Assembly (NCBI GenBank): GCA_902475515.1
Contig: CABSAB010000016.1
Coordinates: 1-12,495, forward strand
DNA length: 12,495 nucleotides
Reading direction: 5' to 3'
DNA from: an uncultured Eubacteriales bacterium
Lineage (GTDB): Bacteria; Bacillota; Clostridia; Oscillospirales; Oscillospiraceae
Shown: one piece after another, positions 6,176 to 12,495 of the stretch
Layout of the letters: the number at the start of each line of letters is the position of its first letter
Numbering within the stretch: the stretch's first letter is position 1
The notes under the pieces: generated by a model
Databases searched by the model: none
What the model was told of the DNA's origin: nothing
The model's input: only the letters and a program-made list of their open reading frames with translations
Position numbers and translations under genes: made by a program

Positions 6176-7343
6176 AGCGGATACGCACCGGCTCGGTGCC
6201 CTCCACAGCTTCATTCACTAGGGCTTCCACATCCAGCTCCCGCTCCACCTGCTCGATCTCCGTGAGGCTGGGGCGGGTCTTGGGATGCCGGGGGGTAAAG
6301 ACTGTGCAGCAGTCCTCATAGGGCAAAATGGAGGTCTCCATGGTGCCGATCTTCCGGGCGATCCCGATGATTTCCTCCTTATCCATGCCGATGACGGGCC
6401 GGAACACCGGCAGAGTGCACACGGCGTTTGTGACCATCATGGCCTGCATGGTTTGGGAGGCCACCTGGCCCAGGCTCTCGCCGGTGGTGAGGCTCATGCA
6501 GCCCAGCTTCTTCGCCAGGGCCTCGGAAATGCGCATCATCATCCGGCGCATGATCAGAGTGAAATACTCCTCCGGGCAGTGGTCCCGGATGGCCTCCTGA
6601 ATCTTGGTAAAGGGCACCACATGGACGTTCATGCGCCCGCAGTACCGGGCCATGATCTTCGCCAGGTCCAGGACCTTTTCCCTGGCCCGCTCAGAGGTAT
6701 AGGGATAGCTGAAAAAGTGGACGCACTCCAGCTCCACGCCCCGCTTGCCGATCATATACCCTGCCACGGGACTGTCGATGCCGCCGGACAGCAGCAGGGC
6801 GGTCTTACCTCCCACGCCCGTGGGAAGGCCGCCGCCCCCCAACTCCGATGGGCCGTGGACAAAGGCCTGCTCCTCCCGGACCTCCACATAGACGGTGTAA
6901 TCCGGGTTATGCACATCCACAGCGGTGCCGGGATATGCCTCCGCCAGCCGTCCGCCGATCTCCTGGGAGATCTGGATGGAGGTCATGGGGAATTTCTTGT
7001 CTGCCCGCTTGGATTCCACCTTGAAGCTGTCTGCCAGCTCGATCTCATCGCCCAGGTAATCCCGGCAGGCGTCAAAGATGGCGTCCAGGGTCTTTTCGCA
7101 GCCCCTGCTCCGGCAGCGGCTGGCGATGCCAAACACCCGGCCACAGGCCTCCCAGGCACCCTCCAGGTCGCAGTCCTCATCCTCCGGCTCCACATAGACC
7201 GTGGACTGGAGGAGGCGGATCTTAAATTTACCGTAGGGCTTCAGCCGCCGGGTGAGGTTGGAGTGCAGGCGCCCCTCAAAAGTAGAGCGGTTGAGCCCCT
7301 TGAGGACGATCTCGCCCATTTTTAACAAAAACATTTCGTTCAT
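6165..7343 (-). CDS. thiI: tRNA 4-thiouridine synthase ThiI (short form, no rhodanese domain)
   Basis: ThiI adenylates U8 of tRNA and transfers sulfur to make 4-thiouridine, and in some bacteria it also serves thiamine thiazole synthesis. The 392-residue protein has an N-terminal ferredoxin-like/THUMP region (about 1-165) and a PP-loop ATPase domain with SGGIDSP (186-192). The family blocks 'HFFSYPYTSERAREKV' and 'TGESLGQVASQT' (about 287-298) are also present. The conserved 'PYEDCCTVFTPRHPKT' block contains Cys345 and Cys346, one of which should correspond to the Cys344 of E. coli ThiI. The C-terminal rhodanese domain of the E. coli enzyme is missing, as in Bacillus and most Clostridia, so sulfur must come from another protein. 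No cysteine desulfurase gene is adjacent. ATG at 7343 follows GAGG with 7-base spacing. It has its own promoter (7377-7405) and heads the operon with cinA. Confidence 0.96.
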   Translation of the reverse strand: MNEMFLLKMGEIVLKGLNRSTFEGRLHSNLTRRLKPYGKFKIRLLQSTVYVEPEDEDCDLEGAWEACGRVFGIASRCRSRGCEKTLDAIFDACRDYLGDEIELADSFKVESKRADKKFPMTSIQISQEIGGRLAEAYPGTAVDVHNPDYTVYVEVREEQAFVHGPSELGGGGLPTGVGGKTALLLSGGIDSPVAGYMIGKRGVELECVHFFSYPYTSERAREKVLDLAKIMARYCGRMNVHVVPFTKIQEAIRDHCPEEYFTLIMRRMMMRISEALAKKLGCMSLTTGESLGQVASQTMQAMMVTNAVCTLPVFRPVIGMDKEEIIGIARKIGTMETSILPYEDCCTVFTPRHPKTRPSLTEIEQVERELDVEALVNEAVEGTEPVRIRCGK

Positions 7344-7376
7344 GGTATTTCCTCAGTTCTTTCTATAGGTATCTGA

Positions 7377-7405
7377 ATTATACACGACCCGGCGGGATTT
7401 TGCAA
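7377..7405 (-). promoter_or_regulatory. Sigma-A promoter of thiI-cinA
   Basis: TTGCAA (7405-7400) and a perfect TATAAT (7382-7377) are spaced by 17 bases on the minus strand. Transcription would start near 7370, giving a leader of about 27 bases. That leader is too short to hold a TPP or other riboswitch. Confidence 0.8.
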
Positions 7406-7414
7406 TGTTATGAA

Positions 7415-7444
7415 TCGCCCGGCGGCTAAATTGCCGCCGGGCGA
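7415..7444 (-). terminator. GC-rich hairpin after merR, probable terminator
   Basis: A perfect 12-bp stem (7415-7426 with 7433-7444, core CGCCCGGCGGC) closes a 6-base loop, starting 5 bases after the MerR stop. On the minus strand it is followed by TTCATAACATT, which is only a weak T tract. The very stable stem and its position between merR and the thiI promoter still favour a terminator. Confidence 0.6.
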
Positions 7445-7449
7445 ACCGG

Positions 7450-8175
7450 TCACAGCTGGTCTACATAGCAGGCGATCGCCTTTTGCGCAAAGGCAGCGGT
7501 GCCCTCCCCGCCGGCCAGGTCAATGTTTTCGCTCATCTCTCCGCCAGCAGCATACATGTTCCCCAGGCCTGCAAGAATTTCCGGGGTGCAGGTATACCAG
7601 TTCTTCGTAATGGTCTCCCGCAGGCAGGCCACTAGGGCTTGCGCCTCCGGGCTTTCCGGCTCACGGTCTCGCAGGGCCCCCAGCTGCCGGAAGATTCCCA
7701 TGAGTTCTCCGGCCATCTGCAGCTCCTCTTCCCGGGTGTGCTGCTTTGCGGCGTACTCCCGGTATGCGTCGGTGTTTCCCCAGGTTTCCTTGGCCTGGGC
7801 TGCATAATCGTCCAGCTTTGTTGTATCGAATGCTGTAAAATCCATGATATTTCCTCCATTTGTCTGAATTGCACGGGCCAGGTCCAGAAGCTTTCCGGTC
7901 TGCTCCAGCTGCAGCTCCAGCAGGCGGATCTGCTGGCGGAGGGCCAGGTCCCGGTCAAAATCCGGGCTGTCCAGAATGCGCTGGATATCCTTCAGCGGGA
8001 ACCGCAGGGCCCGGAACAGTAAAATGGTCTGGAGCCTCAGCAGGGCCGTATCGTCATACAGCCGGTAGCCTGCGGCCGTGACTGCCGTAGGCCTCAGCAG
8101 CCCGATGGCGTCGTAGTGATGCAGCGTGCGTATACTCACGCCGGTCATTTCGCTGACCTGTTTTACGGTTTTCAT
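7450..8175 (-). CDS. MerR-family regulator with TipAS antibiotic-recognition domain
   Basis: This is a 241-residue regulator. Residues 1-70 form a MerR winged helix ('MKTVKQVSEMTGVSIRTLHHYDAIGLLRP', then 'AGYRLYDDTALLRLQTILLFRALRFPLKDIQRIL'). A coiled dimerisation helix follows (about 73-105). The C-terminal part (about 120-241) matches the TipAS fold (e.g. 'WGNTDAYREYAAKQHTREE' and 'NWYTCTPEILAGLGNMYAAGGEM'), which in Streptomyces TipA binds thiopeptide antibiotics and in other members binds diverse drugs. Such proteins twist a promoter with an over-long spacer to switch it on. ATG at 8175 has AGGAGG 7 bases upstream; the longer open frame to 8292 crosses its promoter and is not used. It is monocistronic, with a typical MerR-type promoter and operator in front of it, so autoactivation is likely. 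No exporter gene is directly linked, although an ABC exporter operon lies about 2 kb downstream beyond thiI-cinA. Confidence 0.93.
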   Translation of the reverse strand: MKTVKQVSEMTGVSIRTLHHYDAIGLLRPTAVTAAGYRLYDDTALLRLQTILLFRALRFPLKDIQRILDSPDFDRDLALRQQIRLLELQLEQTGKLLDLARAIQTNGGNIMDFTAFDTTKLDDYAAQAKETWGNTDAYREYAAKQHTREEELQMAGELMGIFRQLGALRDREPESPEAQALVACLRETITKNWYTCTPEILAGLGNMYAAGGEMSENIDLAGGEGTAAFAQKAIACYVDQL

Positions 8176-8201
8176 GGCGGTTCCTCCTTCCGTGCAAGAC
8201 C

Positions 8202-8232
8202 AGTATACAGCCTGACGTAACGTGAGAGTCAA
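8202..8232 (-). promoter_or_regulatory. MerR-type promoter with 19-bp spacer
   Basis: TTGACT (8232-8227) and TATACT (8207-8202) are 19 bases apart on the minus strand instead of the usual 17. This over-long spacer is the signature of promoters activated by MerR-family proteins. Transcription would start near 8195, with a leader of about 20 bases to the ATG at 8175. Confidence 0.85.
8212..8226. promoter_or_regulatory. MerR/TipAS operator inside the spacer
   Basis: CTGACGTAACGTGAG is a 15-base near-palindrome centred on 8219, with one mismatched pair (G8214/G8224). It fills most of the 19-bp spacer. ACGTnACGT cores in this position are typical for operators of this regulator class. Binding by the downstream MerR protein is inferred. 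Confidence 0.75.
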
Positions 8233-8248
8233 CTTCTTTTTTCTATTA

Positions 8249-8284
8249 TAAAAAGCAGGAGACGGGACCTTCCTGTCTCCTGCT
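8249..8284 (-). terminator. Intrinsic terminator of the comM-membrane protein operon
   Basis: A 13-bp stem (8254-8266 with 8272-8284, one G-T wobble) closes a 5-base loop. On the minus strand it is followed by a run of five T. It starts 4 bases after the stop of the preceding gene. It separates that operon from the MerR promoter. Confidence 0.9.
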
Positions 8285-8288
8285 CTGC

Positions 8289-9236
8289 TCAATTCTTCTG
8301 CTTCTTATAGTTCTTCTCAATGCTGGACTTAAATAGTGACCTTGTCACTAGCCAATCATTTAGGAACATGGTCTTTTTATCCTGATCCAAAATGCCGTGC
8401 TCCGCATAGTCCTTCTCCACCTGCTCTACCGCCTTGGGAATGGACCGGGCGAATTTATCCAGCTGCCGGTAGGTGGGATGCAGCTGCGGGCAGGCGGTAA
8501 ACAAAATGGACAGGATCAAAAACACCAGCATAAACGGAAGCACCATCACCAGGTCCTTGAAGTCGTCGTCCTCAAAGTCCACCGGGGTCTTTCGGCAGTC
8601 GATGAGGAAGTTATTGACCTCCCCGGTATAGCCCGCCTGGTAAAGGTCCTCCAGCATATACACGCTGTAGATGCTCATGGGGGCCAGGGTCACACGCATG
8701 GAATCCATCTCCGCAAGGTCCAGGTCCAGATCACTGTCCATGGCTACGATCAGGCGCATACCGCCATATTCGTAGAAATACAGATGCTCCGTCAGGTAAT
8801 TCTCCCGGGGCACCTGGGCTTTGACCTCCTCCCGGGATGTGATGCCTGGGTACGCCTTATAGGTATCATCATAATAGATGCCCGTATCCGTGAGCAGGTC
8901 CGCTGAAATGGGCATGGAAAACCGGTAGCGGCGTCCCTCCTGATAGACATTGTCCCGGAAGAACATGGAGGTGCGGGTCCGGCTGAGGGCCATTTCTCCG
9001 CCGTTTTCCTCCGTGCGGGCATGGACCTCCGCAAGGTCCAGGGCGTTCGGCTCCAGAAATTCCGTCAGTTGGACCTGGTCCGGCTCCCGGCGGAAAAACA
9101 GGTAGTTCAGAAGGTAATCATGACTTTTCACGACCATGGATACCACCATCAGCGCCAAGATCCCCGCCACGATCCAAAGATGGATGAGATTCCACTTATA
9201 AATGGAATAGACAAAACCAGAGCGTTTTACCTGCAT
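8289..9236 (-). CDS. Unrecognised two-TM membrane protein with extracytoplasmic domain
   Basis: I do not recognise this 315-residue protein. TM1 lies at about 18-36 after a basic N-terminus (MQVKRSGFVYSIYK). TM2 is at about 228-249 (LVMVLPFMLVFLILSILF). Between them is a polar domain of about 190 residues rich in acidic and aromatic residues. After TM2 there is a basic, charged tail of about 65 residues ending KSSIEKNYKKQKN. The positive-inside rule suggests both ends are cytoplasmic and the middle domain is outside. There is no lipobox, catalytic motif or cysteine-rich pattern. ATG at 9236 has AGGAG 7 bases upstream. It starts 17 bases after the comM stop, so the two are almost certainly co-transcribed, and it is followed at once by a terminator. 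The link to comM may be only positional. Its composition matches its neighbours, so there is no sign of recent transfer. Confidence 0.85.
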   Translation of the reverse strand: MQVKRSGFVYSIYKWNLIHLWIVAGILALMVVSMVVKSHDYLLNYLFFRREPDQVQLTEFLEPNALDLAEVHARTEENGGEMALSRTRTSMFFRDNVYQEGRRYRFSMPISADLLTDTGIYYDDTYKAYPGITSREEVKAQVPRENYLTEHLYFYEYGGMRLIVAMDSDLDLDLAEMDSMRVTLAPMSIYSVYMLEDLYQAGYTGEVNNFLIDCRKTPVDFEDDDFKDLVMVLPFMLVFLILSILFTACPQLHPTYRQLDKFARSIPKAVEQVEKDYAEHGILDQDKKTMFLNDWLVTRSLFKSSIEKNYKKQKN

Positions 9237-9253
9237 AGGGCAGCTCCTTTCTC

Positions 9254-10771
9254 TCAGGTCCTCCTGAGCTGGAAGGTCCGGTATTGGATGGCTTCGGCCA
9301 CATGCTCCGGCAGCAATGCCTCGCTGCCGTCCAGGTCTGCAATGGTCCGGGCCACCCGCAAGATACGGTCATAGCTCCGGGCGGTGAGGTTCATCCGGGC
9401 AAAGGCCTCCCGCATCAGCTCCACGCACGCCTCGTCCAGCTTGCAGATATCCTGGACCATGGCCGGGGGCATGCCGCCGTTGCAGCGCACGCCCGTTCCG
9501 AAAAAGCGCTCCGTCTGGATGGCCCGGGCCGCATCCACCCGCTTTTTTATGGCGGCGGACGGTTCACCCTTGCGGCTGTCCGTCAGGTTTTCCAGCTCCA
9601 CCTGGGGCACCTCCACGATCATATCGATCCGGTCCAAAAGGGGGCCCGAGATGCGGGACAGGTAGGAATCCACCGCCTTGGGGGTGCAGGTACAGCGCCC
9701 CGAGGGATGGCCGTACCAGCCGCACTTGCAGGGATTCATGGCGCACACCAGCATAAAGTCGCTGGGATAGGAGCACGAACCGCTGACCCGGGAGATGGTC
9801 ACCTTTTTATCCTCCAGGGGCTGGCGCATGACCTCCAGAGCCTCCTTGCTGAACTCCGGCAGTTCATCCAAAAACAGCACGCCGTTGTGGGCCAGGGAAA
9901 TTTCCCCCGGCCGGGGGCTGCTGCCGCCGCCCGCAAGGCCCGCCGCCGAAACCGTGTGGTGAGGGCTGCGATAGGGCCGCTGGGTCACCAGGGGATGCTC
10001 CTTGGAAAGAAGCCCCTGGACGGAATAGATCTGACTGACCTCCAGGGCCTCCTCCCGGGTCATATCCGGCAGGATAGAAGGCAGGCGCTTGGAGAGCATG
10101 CTCTTGCCGGAGCCCGGCGGGCCTACTAATAATATATTATGGGAACCTGCCGCTGCAATCTCCAGGGCACGCTTGACATTCTCCTGGCCTTTCACGTCCC
10201 GAAAATCCAGGGTAGGAGCTGTGCTTCTGTCCGGCACCCATGGCTCCTCCGGGGCCATTTCACGAAGCCCCGCCAGATGGTCCCGCAGTTCTGTGACCGT
10301 CTTAGGACCGTAGACCGTCAGTTCCCCGGCTAAGGTGGCCTCCGGGGCATTCTCCGCCGGGACCACCAGAGTGGTGATGCCCGCTTTTTTCGCCGCCAGT
10401 GCCATGGGCAGGATACCGGAAACACCCCGCAGGCTGCCGTCCATGCCCACCTCCCCCAGAAAGGCCCAATCCTCCCCGGGAAGCTTCAGCTGGCCCGTGG
10501 CCGCCAAAATATCCACCAAAATCGGCAGATCGTAAACCGTGCCGGACTTCTTTGTTCCCGCCGGAGCCAAATTCACGGTGATCCGTCCGGTGGGGAAGGT
10601 CATATTGCTGCTGATGGCCGCCGCCCGGACCCGCTCCTTGGATTCCTTCACCGCCGCGTCGGGCAGACCCACGATATCAAAAGCCGGAAGTCCATGGGTG
10701 ATGCAGCACTCGGTCTTGATGCGGTAGCCCTCGATGCCGCTAAGCCCCATGGAATACACATGATAGACCAT
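9254..10771 (-). CDS. comM: YifB/ComM family Mg-chelatase-like AAA+ ATPase
   Basis: This is a 505-residue member of the ComM/YifB family. In naturally competent bacteria ComM is a hexameric helicase that drives branch migration when incoming DNA pairs with the chromosome; in many other bacteria its role is unknown. The N-terminal Lon-protease-like (ChlI) domain spans about 10-160, with 'GLPAFDIVGLPDAAVKESKERV' and 'INLAPA'-like 'VNLAPAGTKKSG'. The AAA+ core has Walker A GPPGSGKS (217-224), Walker B VLFLDE (298-303) and Arg381 in 'LLDRID'. The cysteine cluster 'NPCKCGWYGHPSGRCTC' (347-362) and the C-terminal Mg-chelatase domain ('NLTARSYDRILRVARTIADL') are complete. ATG at 10771 with AGGTGA 7 bases upstream is preferred over the ATG at 10804. 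It is followed 17 bases later by the unknown membrane protein. No strong promoter could be fixed in the upstream region. Confidence 0.95.
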   Translation of the reverse strand: MVYHVYSMGLSGIEGYRIKTECCITHGLPAFDIVGLPDAAVKESKERVRAAAISSNMTFPTGRITVNLAPAGTKKSGTVYDLPILVDILAATGQLKLPGEDWAFLGEVGMDGSLRGVSGILPMALAAKKAGITTLVVPAENAPEATLAGELTVYGPKTVTELRDHLAGLREMAPEEPWVPDRSTAPTLDFRDVKGQENVKRALEIAAAGSHNILLVGPPGSGKSMLSKRLPSILPDMTREEALEVSQIYSVQGLLSKEHPLVTQRPYRSPHHTVSAAGLAGGGSSPRPGEISLAHNGVLFLDELPEFSKEALEVMRQPLEDKKVTISRVSGSCSYPSDFMLVCAMNPCKCGWYGHPSGRCTCTPKAVDSYLSRISGPLLDRIDMIVEVPQVELENLTDSRKGEPSAAIKKRVDAARAIQTERFFGTGVRCNGGMPPAMVQDICKLDEACVELMREAFARMNLTARSYDRILRVARTIADLDGSEALLPEHVAEAIQYRTFQLRRT

Positions 10772-10897
10772 TTTACACTCACCTACTCTTTTTTGCCGCT
10801 TCAATCAATTTCTTCCGGGGTCTTGCGAGAACCGCCGCGATATGCTATGCTCCCGCTGCAGGGAACATTGCATACTTCTGCACAGCCGCGGAAAATT

Positions 10898-10944
10898 TTT
10901 GAATTTTTATCTTCATTTTACCGCAATTGCTGCAAAAATTCAAA
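10898..10944. repeat. 11-bp inverted repeat in the comM-PFOR intergenic region
   Basis: TTTGAATTTTT (10898-10908) and AAAAATTCAAA (10934-10944) are perfect reverse complements separated by 25 bases. It could be a looped regulator site or a weak A/T hairpin. It has no T tract positioned for termination in a GC-rich stem sense, so a terminator is unlikely. Confidence 0.6.
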
Positions 10945-11037
10945 CACTTCTTTTATGCAACATCACATGAGTTTCTGTCTCACGGACAGTCGTCCTTGTC
11001 AGAAAGTGCAAACTTTTCGGAAATCCCGCTTTGGCGA

Positions 11038-11066
11038 TTTACATTCCGGCGGCATTTTGCTACAAT
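11038..11066 (+). promoter_or_regulatory. Sigma-A promoter of the PFOR gene
   Basis: TTTACA (11038-11043) and TACAAT (11061-11066) are separated by exactly 17 bases. Each differs from consensus at one position. Transcription would start near 11073, giving a leader of about 90 bases. Confidence 0.75.
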
Positions 11067-11081
11067 AGAATTGCTACGAAC

Positions 11082-11110
11082 CGGGCGGCATCGTGACACA
11101 TGCCTGCCCG
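11082..11110 (+). promoter_or_regulatory. Stable hairpin at the 5' end of the PFOR leader
   Basis: CGGGC (11082-11086) pairs with GCCCG (11106-11110) and GGCAT (11087-11091) with ATGCC (11100-11104). This gives ten pairs with a single bulged T at 11105 and an 8-base loop. The hairpin starts about 9 bases after the predicted transcription start. There is no T tract after it. A role in mRNA stability is plausible. Confidence 0.5.
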
Positions 11111-11150
11111 TGGGCGCGTTCTGATTTTTATTTGGACCCCCAGATCATAT

Positions 11151-11157
11151 AAGGAGG
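11151..11157 (+). promoter_or_regulatory. Perfect ribosome binding site that fixes a TTG start
   Basis: AAGGAGG is followed by a 7-base spacer and then TTG at 11165. The spacing and the family N-terminus both show that TTG is the true start; the first in-frame ATG would drop seven conserved residues. Confidence 0.92.
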
Positions 11158-11164
11158 AATTACT

Positions 11165-12495
11165 TTGGCTAGAAAACTGAAAACCATGGACGGCAACAAC
11201 GCCGCGGCCCATGTGGCCTATGCGTTTACAGACGTTGCCGCCATCTATCCCATTACGCCCTCTTCCGTGATGGCCGAGCACATCGACGAGTGGGCCGCCG
11301 CCGGACGGAAGAACCTGTTCGGCCAGACAGTCCGTGTGGCCGAGATGCAGGCCGAGGGCGGCGCTGCCGGCGCAGTCCACGGAAGCCTCATGGCCGGTGC
11401 CCTGACTACCACCTTTACCGCTTCCCAGGGACTTCTTCTGATGATCCCCAATATGTATAAGATCGCGGCGGAGAACCTGCCCTGCGTGATGCACGTCTCC
11501 GCCCGTGCTCTGGCCACCCATGCCCTTTCCATCTTCGGTGACCACAGCGACGTGATGGCCTGCCGTGGCACCGGCTTTGCCATGCTGGCGGCGGCCAACC
11601 CCCAGGAGGTCATGGACCTTTCCGCAGTGGCCCATCTGGCGGCCATCGACGCTTCCGCTGCGTTCCTCAATTTCTTCGACGGCTTCCGGACCTCCCACGA
11701 GATCCAGAAGATCGGCGTTTGGGACTATGAGGACTTGCGGGAGATGATGGACGAGGAGGCCGTGGAGCGGTTCCGTGCCCGGGCTCTGAACCCCAACCAT
11801 CCCGTGATCAAGGGCTCCGCCCAGAACCCAGACATCTTCTTCCAGACCCGCGAGGCCTGCAACACCCATTACAACGAGCTGCCCGCCGTGGTGGTCAAGT
11901 ACATGGATAAGGTCAACGAGAAGCTGGGCACCGACTACAAGCCCTTTAACTACTACGGTGCGGAGGATGCCGAGTATGTGATCATCTCCATGGGCTCCTC
12001 CTGCGACGCCCTGATGGAGGTCTGCGACTATCTGAACTCCACCGGCAAGAAGGTCGGCATGGTGAACGTACACCTGTACCGTCCCTTTGCTGCCAATTAT
12101 CTCATCAATGTTCTGCCTGAGACGGTCAAGGGCATTGCGGTGCTGGACCGCTGCAAGGAGCCCGGCGCTCTGGGCGAGCCGCTGTATCTGGATGTGGTCA
12201 CGGCCCTTTCCGGCAGCAAGTTCGGCTCTGTTCCCGTCATCGGCGGACGCTACGGCCTTGGCTCCAAGGACGTGGGCACCGGCTGTCTGATCTCGGCCTA
12301 TCTGAACCTGATGTCCGATAAGCCCCAGGCGCCCTTTACCCTGGGCATCACCGACGATGTGACGAACCTCTCTCTTCCCATCACCGACAACACCGACTGT
12401 CAGGCCAAGGGCAACACCGCCTGTAAGTTCTGGGGTCTCGGCTCTGACGGCACCGTGGGCGCCAACAAGAACTCCATCAAGATCATCGGCGACAA
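11165..12495 (+). CDS. nifJ: Pyruvate:ferredoxin (flavodoxin) oxidoreductase, N-terminal part
   Basis: This enzyme oxidatively decarboxylates pyruvate with CoA to acetyl-CoA and CO2 and passes electrons to ferredoxin, the central step of anaerobic energy metabolism. The 443 codons present are the first part of a protein of about 1,170 residues that runs off the window. It starts (M)ARKLKTMDGNNAAAHVAYAF. The pyruvate-site motif YPITPSS is at 28-34, with Thr31, Glu64 and Arg114 at the same positions as the catalytic residues of the Desulfovibrio africanus enzyme. Domain I is followed by the 'NYYGAEDAEYVIISMGSSCD' stretch (about 262-282) of domain II. The visible part ends in 'FWGLGSDGTVGANKNSIKIIGD', at the edge of domain III. 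The start is TTG at 11165 behind a perfect AAGGAGG. The even, GC-ending codon use suggests high expression. It is divergent from comM and has its own promoter. The FeS and TPP domains lie outside the window. Confidence 0.97.
   Translation, partial: MARKLKTMDGNNAAAHVAYAFTDVAAIYPITPSSVMAEHIDEWAAAGRKNLFGQTVRVAEMQAEGGAAGAVHGSLMAGALTTTFTASQGLLLMIPNMYKIAAENLPCVMHVSARALATHALSIFGDHSDVMACRGTGFAMLAAANPQEVMDLSAVAHLAAIDASAAFLNFFDGFRTSHEIQKIGVWDYEDLREMMDEEAVERFRARALNPNHPVIKGSAQNPDIFFQTREACNTHYNELPAVVVKYMDKVNEKLGTDYKPFNYYGAEDAEYVIISMGSSCDALMEVCDYLNSTGKKVGMVNVHLYRPFAANYLINVLPETVKGIAVLDRCKEPGALGEPLYLDVVTALSGSKFGSVPVIGGRYGLGSKDVGTGCLISAYLNLMSDKPQAPFTLGITDDVTNLSLPITDNTDCQAKGNTACKFWGLGSDGTVGANKNSIKIIGD

Larger units (their letters stand above)
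10772..11164. other. Divergent intergenic region between comM and PFOR
   Basis: These 393 bases hold no convincing gene. The short open frames crossing it (for example on the plus strand at 10694-11068) lack ribosome binding sites and coding character. It is clearly more A/T-rich around 10890-10945 than the flanking genes. Visible elements are an 11-bp inverted repeat (10898-10944), the PFOR promoter (11038-11066), a leader hairpin (11082-11110) and the PFOR ribosome binding site (11151-11157). A comM promoter must lie here too, but I could not point to a good one. Confidence 0.8.

Noticed and set aside
6285..7325. A 346-codon plus-strand frame opposite thiI
   Set aside because: It is antisense to well-conserved ThiI, has no ribosome binding site and its composition is typical of a shadow frame.
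7344..7376. A TPP riboswitch in front of thiI
   Set aside because: The predicted leader is about 27 bases, far too short, and the CTGAGGA there is part of the ribosome binding site, not a THI box.
9284..10129. A 281-codon plus-strand frame opposite comM
   Set aside because: It is the antisense of the AAA+ core, has H/G/R/A-rich composition and shows no recognisable motif.
10694..11068. A 124-codon plus-strand open frame across the comM start and intergenic region
   Set aside because: It overlaps the comM start antisense, has no ribosome binding site, and runs into the PFOR promoter.
11060..12073. A 337-codon minus-strand frame opposite the PFOR gene
   Set aside because: The plus strand encodes PFOR with catalytic residues at the exact expected numbers, so the minus frame is a shadow rich in H, G and V.

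Overview
The window looks like chromosomal DNA from a GC-rich, strictly anaerobic gut-type member of the Clostridia (Oscillospiraceae/Ruminococcaceae-like). The reasons are strong AGGAGG-type ribosome binding sites, sigma-A promoters of the TTGNNN-17-TATAAT kind, a DUF975 membrane protein, a very large FtsX-type ABC permease, and a pyruvate:ferredoxin oxidoreductase as the central-carbon gene. The family assignments come from reading the proteins; no database search was possible.

Layout. Bases 1-179 (minus) hold the N-terminal half of an XRE helix-turn-helix regulator. It is divergent from a DUF975 membrane protein (399-1301, plus) that ends in a clear intrinsic terminator. Three minus-strand genes follow as one likely operon: ABC ATPase (5531-4830), a 905-residue FtsX-type permease (4836-2119) overlapping it, and a tyrosine-phosphatase-like protein (2086-1403). 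A thiI-cinA operon (7343-5702) comes next with its own promoter and terminator. Then come a MerR/TipAS regulator with a 19-bp-spacer promoter (8175-7450), and a comM/yifB gene (10771-9254) followed 17 bases later by an unrecognised two-TM protein (9236-8289) and a terminator. A 393-base divergent intergenic region leads to the start of a nifJ-type pyruvate:ferredoxin oxidoreductase (11165 to the window end, plus), which uses a TTG start behind a perfect AAGGAGG.

How the genes work together. Most of the window is ordinary housekeeping: pyruvate oxidation, tRNA thiolation, nucleotide-metabolite repair, DNA-uptake-type helicase, drug-responsive regulation and an exporter. No CRISPR array, insertion sequence, tRNA or rRNA was seen.

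The most unusual signal is in the phosphatase gene. A perfect 47-bp inverted repeat (1448-1494 against 1765-1811) has replaced part of the 3' coding region. It shifts the frame and leaves a recognisable 29-codon native C-terminus stranded in another frame (1448-1359), starting exactly at the repeat boundary. This looks like a template-switch mutation or an assembly chimera. Other points worth a look are the palindrome over the ABC-operon -10 box, the MerR operator, the hairpin in the PFOR leader, and the unknown membrane protein coupled to comM. I found no convincing new multi-gene defence or biosynthetic system.
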